A stretch of DNA of 64,000 bases from Aeromicrobium sp. (GCF_023146395.1 NZ_JAGLCD010000004.1:444718-508717), one strand, 5' to 3'; shown: positions 15,950 through 24,359, counted from the stretch's first letter. A program made the numbers and translations. Notes: generated from the sequence alone by a model not told the origin.

Positions 15950-16561
15950 TCAGGTGGGTGCCAGGTGGGCGGCGCTGAGGTGCACCAGCTCGTCGACGAG
16001 CGTCTCGCGCGAGAAGTCCGGCTCCTCCAGCACCCACTGCACGCACAGGTGCTCGACCATGCGCACGAGCAGCCAGGCCGAGACCGCGGGCCGGACGCGG
16101 TCGGTGGGCCGCGAGACGGTCAGATAGGCGCCGACGAGCTCGCTGAGGCGACGTTCGAGCTGGTCGACATGCGGCGCGACGCGAGCCCGCGGCAGCTCGC
16201 GGGCCATCAGCCGGACGTACTCCCGGTTGCCCTCGAGGATCTCGAGCAGGCCCTCGTAGGACGCCCGCATGAGCTCCAGCGGCGGACGGTCGAGACGTTC
16301 GGTCACCACCGCGGTCAGCTGCTCGGCGATCTCGGCCGAGTACGCGTCGATGACGGCGGCCAGCACCGCCTCCTTGTTCGGGAAGTACTGGTACAGCGAG
16401 CCGGGGCTGATGCCGGCGGCCTCCGCGACGCGATTGGTCGTGGCGCGCTCGTAGCCGTGCTCGACCACGACCTGGCGGCCGGCGGCGACGATGCGGTCGA
16501 CCATGTGCTTGGACCGCTCCTGCTGCGGCGACTTGCGCAGCCCGGGCCGTGGGGGTGTCAT
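15950..16561 (-). CDS. TetR-family regulator
   Basis: 203 residues from ATG 16561, chosen because a TACAAT -10 lies seven bases upstream. The helix-turn-helix reads IVAAGRQVVVEHGYERATTN followed by VAEAAGISPGSLYQYFPNKE (residues about 44-63). The C-terminal part resembles TetR_C domains with aromatic ligand pockets. Divergent from an MpaB-like oxygenase gene, with a near-perfect palindrome between the two starts, so that gene and the downstream esterase are its likely targets (inference). Confidence 0.85.
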   Translation of the reverse strand: MTPPRPGLRKSPQQERSKHMVDRIVAAGRQVVVEHGYERATTNRVAEAAGISPGSLYQYFPNKEAVLAAVIDAYSAEIAEQLTAVVTERLDRPPLELMRASYEGLLEILEGNREYVRLMARELPRARVAPHVDQLERRLSELVGAYLTVSRPTDRVRPAVSAWLLVRMVEHLCVQWVLEEPDFSRETLVDELVHLSAAHLAPT

Positions 16562-16568
16562 GACGCGA

Positions 16569-16590
16569 ATTGTATGCGAGTAATTGCTCG
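16569..16590. promoter_or_regulatory. tetR -10 element and candidate operator
   Basis: On the minus strand TACAAT (16569-16574) ends seven bases before ATG 16561. Immediately upstream lies CGAGTAATTGCTCG (16577-16590), a 14-bp palindrome with one mismatched pair, between the divergent TetR and oxygenase starts (16561 and 16606). Confidence 0.5.
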
Positions 16591-16605
16591 TGTCACGCTC
16601 CCGAC

Positions 16606-17811
16606 ATGTCAGCAGCACCGCCCACCCGTTTCCGCGCTGCCGAGGAACGAGGCGCCAGGATCGGCAAGATCCTGCGCGTCGTCGGTCGCGTCGGCGAGGT
16701 CGACGAGGACCTCATGACCCGCATCGGTGAGCGGTTCTGGACCGTCGACGAGACCGGGGCCCGCCTCGCGGCCGCGATCCGCTCCCGGGGCGACGACCGC
16801 GTGCGTCTGGACCAGTTCCACCAGGCGCTCGCGCACGGCGTCGACTCCGTCCCCGACGCTCCAGCGGCCCTCCGGGAGTTCTTCGCGACCCTGGAGGACA
16901 CGCCCGCGTGGGTCGACGTCGAGCTGATGAACCGCGGGGCCCAGGTCTACCGGCGCCTGGGACGCAATGCCGGCGACGTCCTGCTGCAGCTGTCCCTGAT
17001 CGGCGGCTACCGGTTCGGTGGACCCACCGACCTGCTGGTCGCCACGGGCGGACTGACCGGCGACATGACCCGGCGCCGCCTGGCCGAGACGCAGCAGTGG
17101 AGCATCGCCGTCACCGAGCACGACGCGATGCGGCGCGAGGGAGCCGGCTGGAAGCTCACGGCGCACGTCCGCCTGATGCACGCGCTGGTCAACCACCGGT
17201 TCGACTCCCACCCCGACTGGGACTCCGCCCACTGGGGCCGCCCCATCAACCAGACCGACCAGGCCGCGACCCTCGGCCTGTTCACCGGGGCGCTCCTGCT
17301 GGGCGTGCGGGCCCTCGGCGTCACGGTGAGCCGCGAGGAGTCGCTGGCCGTGATGCACCTGTGGAAGTACGTCGGGTGGCTCATGGGCGTCGACGACGAC
17401 TGGCTGTTCGACACCGAGCGCCAGCAGCACCGCCTGAACTATCACGTGCTGCTGGCCCAGGACGACGTCACGCCGGCCGGTGCTCGGCTCGCCGGATCGA
17501 TCGTCGAGGCGCAGGCCGACCTGCACTTCCGCAGGTTCGCCGCTCTGCAGCGCTGGTACGCGCCACGTCGCCTGCTGAGCATGCTCCGCCCGTTCCTCGG
17601 GCGACGGGGCCTGGCCGACCTGCGCCTGCCGGTGCGACTGCCGTGGGCCACGGCCCTCGTGCTGCCGGGCAACCTGTGGCGCTACCGGGTGCTGATGCGC
17701 ACCTCCTGGGGGCGCCACCGGGTCGACCGGTGGTCCCGGGCGTACCGCGACGAGCAGATGTACCGGTACTTCGGCGACGATGCCCCGGACGTGGCCCGAC
17801 TGAGCCCCTGA
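16606..17811 (+). CDS. MpaB/rubber-oxygenase-like protein (DUF2236)
   Basis: 401 residues from ATG 16606, the start nearest the divergent promoter region; an in-frame upstream ATG at 16570 would place translation inside the tetR operator. DUF2236-type features include GGYRFGGPTDLLVATGG, QQWSIAVTEHDAM, the HVRLMHALVNHRF segment with conserved Arg and His, and NQTDQAATLGLF. Characterised relatives are the haem protein latex-clearing protein (Lcp) and fungal MpaB. A haem-dependent oxygenase role is a family inference; no substrate can be given. Probably controlled by the adjacent TetR protein. Confidence 0.75.
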   Translation: MSAAPPTRFRAAEERGARIGKILRVVGRVGEVDEDLMTRIGERFWTVDETGARLAAAIRSRGDDRVRLDQFHQALAHGVDSVPDAPAALREFFATLEDTPAWVDVELMNRGAQVYRRLGRNAGDVLLQLSLIGGYRFGGPTDLLVATGGLTGDMTRRRLAETQQWSIAVTEHDAMRREGAGWKLTAHVRLMHALVNHRFDSHPDWDSAHWGRPINQTDQAATLGLFTGALLLGVRALGVTVSREESLAVMHLWKYVGWLMGVDDDWLFDTERQQHRLNYHVLLAQDDVTPAGARLAGSIVEAQADLHFRRFAALQRWYAPRRLLSMLRPFLGRRGLADLRLPVRLPWATALVLPGNLWRYRVLMRTSWGRHRVDRWSRAYRDEQMYRYFGDDAPDVARLSP

Positions 17812-17847
17812 GCGCACCGGCTGGGGCCCTGAGCGCATGATGGACCG

Positions 17848-18510
17848 GTGCAGATCACCCGCTTCGGACATGCGGCCGTGCTCGTGGAGTCGTCGGGCCG
17901 CCGGATCCTGGTCGACCCGGGCGTGTTCAGCTCCCCCGCGGTCTTCGAGCTCGACCACCTCGACGCGGTCGTGGTGACCCACCAGCACCCCGACCACCTG
18001 GATCGTGACCGGGTCGGCGCGCTGGTCGCCGCAAATCCCGAGGCACTGCTGCTCGCCGACCCCATGAGCGCCGGCGAGCTGGGCGGTCCGTGGCAGGCGC
18101 ACACCGACGGCGACCGCCACGAGGTCGGCGACCTCGTGCTGCGCGGTGCCGGACGTCAGCACGCCGAGATCCTGCCCTCGCTCCCGATCGTCGACAATGT
18201 CGGCCTCGTCGTGACGGCGCCCGGCGAGCCGACGTTCTTCCACCCGGGCGACAGCTATGCGACGACCCCCGAGGACGTCGACGTGCTGGCCCTGCCGCTC
18301 GGCGCGCCCTGGGCCAAGGTCTCCGAGACCGTCGAGTTCCTGCAGAGGATCGCACCTCGGGTCGCGTTCCCCGTGCACGACTGCACGATCTCGGCCCTGG
18401 CCTACGACATCTACTGGAACCACGTCGTGAACCACGGCGGGGTCGACGACGTGCGCCGCCTGGACCAGACCGCCGGCACCGAGGTCCTCCTCGCCGGCGA
18501 GGACGCGTGA
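17848..18510 (+). CDS. metallo-beta-lactamase-fold hydrolase (UlaG-like)
   Basis: 220 residues from GTG 17848. The metal-binding signature HQHPDHLD lies at 45-52 (His45, His47, Asp49, His50); later PGDS and the C-terminal PVHD supply the remaining ligands, giving the compact one-domain UlaG/YtkL-type MBL fold without a beta-CASP region. The substrate is unknown; relatives hydrolyse lactones or phosphodiesters. The stop overlaps the GTG of the next gene by 4 bp (GTGA). Confidence 0.8.
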   Translation: MQITRFGHAAVLVESSGRRILVDPGVFSSPAVFELDHLDAVVVTHQHPDHLDRDRVGALVAANPEALLLADPMSAGELGGPWQAHTDGDRHEVGDLVLRGAGRQHAEILPSLPIVDNVGLVVTAPGEPTFFHPGDSYATTPEDVDVLALPLGAPWAKVSETVEFLQRIAPRVAFPVHDCTISALAYDIYWNHVVNHGGVDDVRRLDQTAGTEVLLAGEDA

Positions 18511-19478
18511 CCACGACCGTCCCGCGGATCGCCATGGTGCCGTTGATGGTGCTGGCGGGCGCGCTCGTGGCGCTGCAGTCGCGCGTGAACGGCGCCCTGG
18601 CCGACGAGATCGGGAGCGGTCTGCGGTCGGGCGTGATGGCGGCCGTGATCAGCTTCGGCAGCGGCCTCGCGGTCATCTCCGTCGTCGTGGTGGCCACCGG
18701 CTCAGGACGCGCGTCGATGCGCCGGCTCGCGCACGCCCGCGCCGTCCGGCGACTGCGGTGGTACGAGCTGCTCGGCGGGCTGGGTGGCGCGTTCTTCGTC
18801 GCGAGCCAGGGCATCGCAGTCGGCACGATCGGGGTCGCGATGTTCATCGTGGCGTTCACGGCGGGTCAGTCGCTGAGCTCGCTCGTGGTCGACCACCTGG
18901 GCTTCGGTCCCGGCCTCGCACAGCGGGCCTCGACCGGGCGTGCCGTCGCCGCGGCGTTCGCGATCGTCGCGGTCCTGCTCAAGGCGCTCGACCAGATCGA
19001 GACCGGCGCGACGTGGGTGACGCTCGGGCTCGCGTTGCTCGCCTTCGCGACCGGCATCGCGCAGGCCGTCCAGCAGGCGCTCAACGGCCGGGTGTCGAAG
19101 GTCGTCGGCTCCCCCGCCACGACGTGGAACAACTTCCTCGTCGGCACGGCGGCGCTGCTGGTGCTGCTCGCGGTCTCGTTCCTGGTCGACGGGCGCATCG
19201 GCGAGCTGCCCACGACGCCCTGGCTGTACCTCGGCGGCGTCCTGGGCATCGGCTTCATCATGGTCGCGGCGATCGCGGTGCACGCGTACGGCGTCCTGGT
19301 GCTCGGGCTCTGCATGATCGCCGGACAGGTCGTGACGGCCGAGGTGCTCGACGTGATCGATCCCGCGGTGACGGTCGGACCCCTGGGCATCGCCGGCGGT
19401 GTCGTCGCCCTCGTGGGTGTCGCCGTCGCACTGCTGCTCACCCCGCCGGCCCCCGAGCTGGACACGCCGCCTGCCTGA
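18507..19478 (+). CDS. DMT-family transporter (DUF606/YdcZ-like)
   Basis: 323 residues from GTG 18507, overlapping the MBL-fold hydrolase stop; the longer open frame upstream lies inside the hydrolase. About ten hydrophobic helices in two repeats, starting at MVLAGALVALQSRVNGALAD and ALLAFATGIAQAVQQALNGR; the paired 'Q..NG' turns are typical of the DUF606/YdcZ branch of the drug/metabolite transporter superfamily. Inner-membrane export or uptake; substrate unknown. Translational coupling to the hydrolase suggests the two handle the same compound (inference). Confidence 0.75.
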   Translation: MTTTVPRIAMVPLMVLAGALVALQSRVNGALADEIGSGLRSGVMAAVISFGSGLAVISVVVVATGSGRASMRRLAHARAVRRLRWYELLGGLGGAFFVASQGIAVGTIGVAMFIVAFTAGQSLSSLVVDHLGFGPGLAQRASTGRAVAAAFAIVAVLLKALDQIETGATWVTLGLALLAFATGIAQAVQQALNGRVSKVVGSPATTWNNFLVGTAALLVLLAVSFLVDGRIGELPTTPWLYLGGVLGIGFIMVAAIAVHAYGVLVLGLCMIAGQVVTAEVLDVIDPAVTVGPLGIAGGVVALVGVAVALLLTPPAPELDTPPA

Positions 19479-19484
19479 GCTTGT

Positions 19485-19508
19485 CGTATCTCATATGCGA
19501 GATACGCT
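19485..19508 (+). promoter_or_regulatory. operator/promoter of the HTH-MurA gene
   Basis: CGTATCTC (19485-19492) and GAGATACG (19499-19506) form a perfect 8-bp inverted repeat around ATATGC. It overlaps a -10-like TACGCT (19503-19508) that ends six bases before GTG 19515, and TTGTCG at 19481-19486 is a possible -35. A protein bound here would block the promoter; the HTH domain of the gene product is the obvious candidate. Confidence 0.65.
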
Positions 19509-19514
19509 GGCGCG

Positions 19515-21041
19515 GTGACTGACGACTACCTGACGCGCATCGGCACCATGATCCGCGACGCCCGCGTCCGGGCGAACCAGACCCAGGCCCAGCTTGCCGA
19601 GTCGCTCGGCACCAGCCAGAGCGCCGTGAACCGCATCGAGAAGGGCTCGCAGAACCTGACCCTCGAGATGCTCGCGCGGATCGGCAGCGCGCTCGACTCC
19701 GGCCTGGTCAACGTCGGGTCGTCGGGCCCCAGTCACCTCCGGGTCCACGGAGGCACCGAGCTGCACGGCTCGATCGACGTCAAGTCGAGCAAGAACGCCG
19801 GCGTCGCGCTGCTGTGCGCGTGCCTGCTCAACGAGGGCACGACGGTGCTGCGCAAGGTCGCGCGCATCGAGGAGGTCAACCGTCTGCTCGAGGTGCTCTC
19901 CTCGATCGGCGTCCGCACCCGCTGGCTCAACTCCGACAACGATCTCGAGCTCGTCGTCCCCGCCGAGCTCAAGCTCGACCAGATGGACGAGAAGGCAGCC
20001 CGCCGCACGCGCAGCATCATCATGTTCCTCGGCCCGCTGATCCACCGGGAGCCGACCTTCGAGCTCCCGTATGCCGGCGGCTGCGACCTCGGCACGCGCA
20101 CGGTCGAGCCGCACATGACGGCGCTGAAGCACTTCGGGCTCAAGGTCGTCGCGACCGAGGGCAGCTACCACGCCGACGCCACGCCGCACGTCCCCGAGCG
20201 CGCGATCGTCCTGACCGAGCGTGGCGACACCGTGACCGAGAACGCGCTGCTCGCGGCGGCCCGGGTCGACGGCGTGACGGTCATCCGCAACGCCAGCCCG
20301 AACTACATGGTCCAGGACCTGTGCTTCTTCCTGACCGAGCTGGGGGTCGAGATCGACGGCATCGGCACCACGACGCTTCGTGTCACCGGCTCACCGCGCA
20401 TCAGCCGCGACGTCGAGTACGCACCGAGCGAGGACCCGATCGAGGCCATGAGCCTGATCGCCGCCGCGATCGTCACCCAGTCGAGCATCACGGTGCGACG
20501 CGTCCCGATCGAGTTCATGGAGATCGAGCTCGCGGTGCTCGAGGACATGGGCTTTCGCTACGACCAGAGCCCGGAGTACCTGGCCGAGAACGGCCGCACG
20601 CGCCTGGTCGACGTCACGACGCACCCGTCGGTCATGCGGGCCCCGATCGACAAGATCCACCCCATGCCGTTCCCCGGGCTCAACATCGACAACCTGCCGT
20701 TCTTCGCGGTCATCGCGGCGACCGCGACCGGCCAGACGATGTTGCACGACTGGGTCTACGAGAACCGGGCGATCTACCTGACCGAGCTCAACAAGCTCGG
20801 CGCGAAGGTCACGCTGATGGACCCGCACCGCGTGCTGGTCGAGGGGCCCACGCACTGGAGCGGCGCCGAGATGGTGTGCCCGCCGGCGCTCCGGCCGGCC
20901 GTCGTGATCCTCCTGGCGATGCTGGCGGCCAAGGGCACGTCGGTGCTGCGCAACGTCTACGTCATCAACCGTGGGTACGAGGATCTCGCCGAGCGTCTCA
21001 ACGCCCTCGGCGCGCGGATCGAGACCTTCCGCGACATCTGA
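19515..21041 (+). CDS. XRE-type HTH fused to UDP-N-acetylglucosamine 1-carboxyvinyltransferase (MurA)
   Basis: 508 residues. Residues 1-62 are a Cro/C1-type helix-turn-helix (IRDARVRANQTQAQLAESLG, then TSQSAVNRIEKGSQNLT). Residues about 72-508 are a full EPSP-synthase-fold MurA: Lys93-Asn94 (SSKNAG) match the conserved KN pair, GGCDLGTRTVEPH holds Cys190 at the position of the PEP-binding, fosfomycin-sensitive cysteine, and later segments PMPFPG, NLPFF and VYENR follow the family. MurA transfers enolpyruvate to UDP-GlcNAc, the first step of peptidoglycan synthesis. The fusion suggests a DNA-binding enzyme that senses cell-wall precursors and represses its own palindromic promoter (inference). 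Confidence 0.85.
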   Translation: MTDDYLTRIGTMIRDARVRANQTQAQLAESLGTSQSAVNRIEKGSQNLTLEMLARIGSALDSGLVNVGSSGPSHLRVHGGTELHGSIDVKSSKNAGVALLCACLLNEGTTVLRKVARIEEVNRLLEVLSSIGVRTRWLNSDNDLELVVPAELKLDQMDEKAARRTRSIIMFLGPLIHREPTFELPYAGGCDLGTRTVEPHMTALKHFGLKVVATEGSYHADATPHVPERAIVLTERGDTVTENALLAAARVDGVTVIRNASPNYMVQDLCFFLTELGVEIDGIGTTTLRVTGSPRISRDVEYAPSEDPIEAMSLIAAAIVTQSSITVRRVPIEFMEIELAVLEDMGFRYDQSPEYLAENGRTRLVDVTTHPSVMRAPIDKIHPMPFPGLNIDNLPFFAVIAATATGQTMLHDWVYENRAIYLTELNKLGAKVTLMDPHRVLVEGPTHWSGAEMVCPPALRPAVVILLAMLAAKGTSVLRNVYVINRGYEDLAERLNALGARIETFRDI

Positions 21042-21053
21042 CCCCGGACGCCC

Positions 21054-21059
21054 TAGCGT
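21054..21059 (+). promoter_or_regulatory. -10 element TAGCGT, leaderless start
   Basis: TAGCGT ends six bases before GTG 21066 of the GDPD gene. Confidence 0.5.
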
Positions 21060-21065
21060 GGGGGC

Positions 21066-21797
21066 GTGACCATCGCGATCGCCCATCGTGGGGGCAGCCT
21101 CACGGCGACCAACGTGGGGATCGAGAACTCCCTCGAGGCCTTCGCCCACGCGGCGTCCCTCGGCTACCGCCACCTCGAGACCGACGTCGTCTGCTCGCGC
21201 GACGGCGTGGCCTACGTCAGCCACGACGTCAAGCTGCACCGCCTCACGGGGCAGCGTCTGCACATCGGCGACCTCGACGCCGCGCGGGTCGACGAGCTCA
21301 GGCTCGACGGCCGGGCGCGCATCCCCCGTCTCGACGCCCTGCTGCGGGCGCATCCCGAGGCCTGGTTCAGCATCGACGTCAAGGCCGCCGATGCGGTCGA
21401 GGAGACCTGTCGGGTCGTCGAGGCGGAGAACGCGGTCGACCGGGTCTGCCTGGGCAGCTTCGACCACCGCCGGGCGCTCGCGATCCGTGAGCGTCTCCCC
21501 CAGGCCGACACCGCGGCCTCGCGCCGGGAGGTCGTCGAGGCGCTCGTCGTGCCGCCATCGCGGCGTCGCCCGTCCTACCGGTGGTTGAGCGTGCCGGCCC
21601 GGCGCAAGGGGCTGCCGGTCGTGACGCGGCGATTCGTCGAGGCGGCCCATGCGACCGGCGTGGGCGTGCTCGTCTGGACGATCGACGAGCCGCGCGAGAT
21701 CGAACGGCTCGTCGACCTGGGAGTCGACGGGATCTTCACCGACCGCACCGACACGCTGCGCGACGTCCTCGTCGCCCTCGGCACGTGGGAGAACTGA
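21066..21797 (+). CDS. glycerophosphodiester phosphodiesterase family protein
   Basis: 243 residues from GTG 21066. IAHRGGS at the N-terminus (catalytic His), ETDVVCSRDG and YVSHDVKLHRLTG give the GDPD signature HRG...E.D....D....HD, and the C-terminal GVGVLVWTID, then GVDGIFTDRTD, matches the TIM-barrel end of the family. It would hydrolyse glycerophosphodiesters to glycerol 3-phosphate and an alcohol. No signal peptide, so cytoplasmic. Its stop overlaps the ATG of the MFS gene by one base, implying coupled translation and possibly a shared metabolite. Confidence 0.88.
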   Translation: MTIAIAHRGGSLTATNVGIENSLEAFAHAASLGYRHLETDVVCSRDGVAYVSHDVKLHRLTGQRLHIGDLDAARVDELRLDGRARIPRLDALLRAHPEAWFSIDVKAADAVEETCRVVEAENAVDRVCLGSFDHRRALAIRERLPQADTAASRREVVEALVVPPSRRRPSYRWLSVPARRKGLPVVTRRFVEAAHATGVGVLVWTIDEPREIERLVDLGVDGIFTDRTDTLRDVLVALGTWEN

Positions 21798-23116
21798 TGA
21801 CCGAGCGCACGTCCGACGCCGTGGCCACCGCGACGACCCGCCGCCAGGTCCTGGCCTGGAGCCTCTGGGACTGGGGGTCGGCGGCGTTCAACGCCGTCAT
21901 CATCACGTTCGTCTTCTCGGTCTACCTCGTCGACGGCGTCGGCGACGACCTCAGCGGTCCGGTCTCGGCCGCGACCTGGCTCGCGTGGTCGGTCGCGGCC
22001 GGCTCGGTCGTGATCGCCGTCCTCGCGCCCGTCACGGGGCGCAGGTCCGACGCCGGGGGCGGCCGCCGCCGGTCCCTCGCCTTCCTCACCGCAGGCGTCG
22101 TGGCCATGACCGCGCTGATGTTCTTCGTGCGCGAGGACGCCTCCTACCTGTGGCTCGGACTGCTGCTGCTCGTCGTGGGCGAGATCCTGTTCGAGCTGTC
22201 GCAGGTCCCGTACTTCGCGATGCTGCGGCAGGTCTCCACGCCGCTCAACGTCGGGCGGGTCTCGGCCATCGGGTGGGCGTTCGGCTACCTCGGCGGGATC
22301 GTGCTGCTCCTGATCTGCTTCTTCGGGCTGATCACGGGGGACGGCGGCCTCCTGGGCGTCTCGACCGACGACGGCCTGAACATCCGCGTCGTCGCGATCG
22401 TCGCCGCCGTGTGGTTCGCGGTGTTCGCGGTGCCCGTCCTGCTGATCGTGCCGGAGCTCCCGGCGTCGGCCAGCCCCGCCGAGAAGGTCGGCATCCGGCA
22501 GTCCTACCGCGACGTCGGCCACGACCTGGCTCGGCTGTGGCGCGAGGACCGGGTGGTCCTGCAGTTCCTCGTCGCCAGCGCGATCTTCCGTGACGGCCTC
22601 GCGGGGGTCTTCGCCTTCGGCGCGGTCCTCGCGGTGTCGGTGTACGGCTTCACCGACGAGAGCGTCATCATGTTCGGCATCGTGGCCAACGTCGTGTCCG
22701 CCGCCGGCGCCCTGGCGGCGGGTCGCCTCGACGACCTGCGGGGCCCGCGGGCCGTGATCGTCGTCTCGTTGAGCTCGATGCTGCTCGCCGGTTTGGTGCT
22801 GCTCATGGTCGATGGCATGACGATGTTCTGGATCTTCGGGCTCTTGCTCTGCCTGTTCGTCGGCCCCGCCCAGTCGGCCGCGCGGACCTACCTGGTGCGC
22901 CTGACGCCACCGGGCCTGGAGGGCCAGAACTTCGGCTTCTACGCCATGACGGGCCGGGCGGCCTCGTTCCTGTCCCCCGCACTGTTCGGTCTCTGCGCCT
23001 TCCTCGGCGGCGACGACCGGTGGGGCATCCTCGGCATCATGCTCGTGCTGGGCGCGGGACTCCTGGCCCTGCTCGCGGTGCCGTCCGACGTGCGGGACCG
23101 CGCAACCTCGGGCTGA
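21797..23116 (+). CDS. MFS transporter, UMF1/Atg22-like family
   Basis: 439 residues from ATG 21797 (TGATG overlap with the GDPD stop). The protein starts LAWSLWDWGSAAFNAVIITF, the hallmark opening of the UMF1/Atg22-like branch (usually WALYDWANSAF), and has about 11-12 hydrophobic helices with a long central cytoplasmic segment near 210-235. Atg22 in yeast effluxes amino acids from the vacuole; bacterial members are mostly uncharacterised. Coupling to the GDPD gene hints at glycerol-phosphodiester or related transport (inference). Confidence 0.85.
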   Translation: MTERTSDAVATATTRRQVLAWSLWDWGSAAFNAVIITFVFSVYLVDGVGDDLSGPVSAATWLAWSVAAGSVVIAVLAPVTGRRSDAGGGRRRSLAFLTAGVVAMTALMFFVREDASYLWLGLLLLVVGEILFELSQVPYFAMLRQVSTPLNVGRVSAIGWAFGYLGGIVLLLICFFGLITGDGGLLGVSTDDGLNIRVVAIVAAVWFAVFAVPVLLIVPELPASASPAEKVGIRQSYRDVGHDLARLWREDRVVLQFLVASAIFRDGLAGVFAFGAVLAVSVYGFTDESVIMFGIVANVVSAAGALAAGRLDDLRGPRAVIVVSLSSMLLAGLVLLMVDGMTMFWIFGLLLCLFVGPAQSAARTYLVRLTPPGLEGQNFGFYAMTGRAASFLSPALFGLCAFLGGDDRWGILGIMLVLGAGLLALLAVPSDVRDRATSG

Positions 23117-23158
23117 ATGGGTCGTCGAGGTCATCACCCTGCGCCGAACCGCCGCTCA

Positions 23159-23186
23159 GGGGAATCTCACAGTCCTGCCGTACGTT
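23159..23186 (+). promoter_or_regulatory. SigR/SigH-type promoter of rbpA
   Basis: GGAAT (23161-23165, preceded by GG) is followed by exactly 18 bases and GTT (23184-23186), matching the actinobacterial thiol-stress sigma factor consensus GGAAT-N18/19-GTT. Transcription would start near 23193, giving a short leader with the AGGAG ribosome binding site of rbpA. S. coelicolor rbpA is known to be SigR-dependent. Confidence 0.7.
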
Positions 23187-23217
23187 GACGCAGAGACGAC
23201 ACGAGAGGAGTCCGATC

Positions 23218-23601
23218 ATGGCTGAACGTGCCTTGCGCGGTGCGCGACTGGGTGCCCAGAGCTTCGAGGACGAGCGCGGTGTCGAGATGGCGCCGCGACA
23301 GGAGGTCGCGTACGTCCTGCCCGACGGCCGCACCTTCACCGTCACGATGGCCGAGGAGGCCGAGGTCCCCCTGCAGTGGGAGGACCCCAAGTCCGGCATC
23401 GTCGGTCGCCTCGTCGACGGCGCAGAGCCGGAGGCGAAGGACGAGAAGCACGTCCGCACCCACTGGGACATGCTGCTGGAGCGTCGTTCGGTCGACGAGC
23501 TCGAGGAGATCCTGACCGAGCGCATCGAGCTGCTGCGGGCCGGCGAGATCGGCCCGCCGCATCTGCACCGCCGCACCAAGAAGGCGGCCGCGCGCCGCTG
23601 A
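23218..23601 (+). CDS. rbpA: RNA polymerase-binding protein RbpA
   Basis: 127 residues from ATG 23218 with GAGGAG 7-12 bases upstream. The protein starts MAERALRGARLGAQSFEDER, close to the RbpA N-terminal tail, and ends with the sigma-interaction domain HVRTHWDMLLERRSVDELEE. RbpA binds RNA polymerase with the principal sigma factor and stabilises open complexes; it is specific to actinobacteria. The core domain here has no cysteines, so it is not a zinc-binding version. A SigR-type promoter precedes it, as known for Streptomyces rbpA, and a strong hairpin follows. Confidence 0.95.
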   Translation: MAERALRGARLGAQSFEDERGVEMAPRQEVAYVLPDGRTFTVTMAEEAEVPLQWEDPKSGIVGRLVDGAEPEAKDEKHVRTHWDMLLERRSVDELEEILTERIELLRAGEIGPPHLHRRTKKAAARR

Positions 23602-23603
23602 GC

Positions 23604-24359
23604 TCAGGAGCGTCGGGTCAGCGCGCGGCGAAACCGCCTGACCCGACGCTCGACCCCCCACAGGGTCACCTTCCACAGCGCCTCGCGCACGATCGACCCG
23701 CTCATCTTCGAGCGGCCCCGGGTGCGCTCCACGAACGTGATCGGCACCTCGGAGACCGTCATGTCGGCCTCGAGGACCCGCCGCACCAGATCGACCTGGA
23801 AGCAGTAGCCCTGCGAGGACACCTCGTCGAGCGGCAGCCGCTCCAGGGTCGCGCGTCGAAACGCCCGGAAGCCACCCGTGACGTCGCTCACCGACAGGCC
23901 CAGCGCCTGCTGGGCGTACCAGGTGCCGCCGCGCGAGATGAGCTTGCGGTACCACGGCCAGTTCACGACGCCCCCGCCCGGAACCCAGCGCGACCCGAGC
24001 ACGAGATCGGCACCGGTGCCCGGTGCGTCACGGGCCAGCTCGGTCAGCAGCACCGGCAGGTCCTGGGGGCGGTGCGACCCGTCGGCGTCCATCTCCACGA
24101 TCACGTCGTAGTCACGGGCGAGCGCCCACGCGAAGCCCGCCCGGTAGGCGACGCCGAGGCCCAGCTTGCCCGGCCGGTGCAGGACGTGCACCCGCTCGTC
24201 GCGCCGGGCCAGGCGGTCGGCGATGATCCCGGTGCCGTCGGGCGACGCATCGTCCACGACCAGCACGTCGACCGTGGGAGCGTGGACGGCCAGCCCGTCC
24301 AGGAGCCGCGGCAACGACTCGGCCTCGTCATAGGTCGGCACGACGACCAGCGTCCTCAC
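23604..24359 (-). CDS. ppm1: polyprenol-phosphate mannosyltransferase (Ppm, GT2)
   Basis: 251 residues from GTG 24359, which overlaps the lnt stop by 4 bp (GTGA). Family-2 glycosyltransferase features are clear: VVVPTYDEAESLPRLLDGL at the N-terminus, VDDASPDGTG, EMDADGSHRPQDLP (the DxD metal site) and GGFRAFRR. In mycobacteria Ppm1 makes polyprenyl-phosphate-mannose for lipoglycans and protein mannosylation, and it is fused to or works with Lnt; here the two are separate, overlapping genes. The last codons form one arm of a terminator hairpin shared with rbpA. Confidence 0.9.
   Translation of the reverse strand: MRTLVVVPTYDEAESLPRLLDGLAVHAPTVDVLVVDDASPDGTGIIADRLARRDERVHVLHRPGKLGLGVAYRAGFAWALARDYDVIVEMDADGSHRPQDLPVLLTELARDAPGTGADLVLGSRWVPGGGVVNWPWYRKLISRGGTWYAQQALGLSVSDVTGGFRAFRRATLERLPLDEVSSQGYCFQVDLVRRVLEADMTVSEVPITFVERTRGRSKMSGSIVREALWKVTLWGVERRVRRFRRALTRRS
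23608..23651. terminator. bidirectional terminator hairpin between rbpA and ppm1
   Basis: GAGCGTCGGGTCAG (23608-23621) and CTGACCCGACGCTC (23638-23651) are perfect 14-bp complements around a 16-base loop. The hairpin lies just after the rbpA stop and inside the last codons of the convergent ppm1, and could stop transcription from both directions; no T-run is present. Confidence 0.6.
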
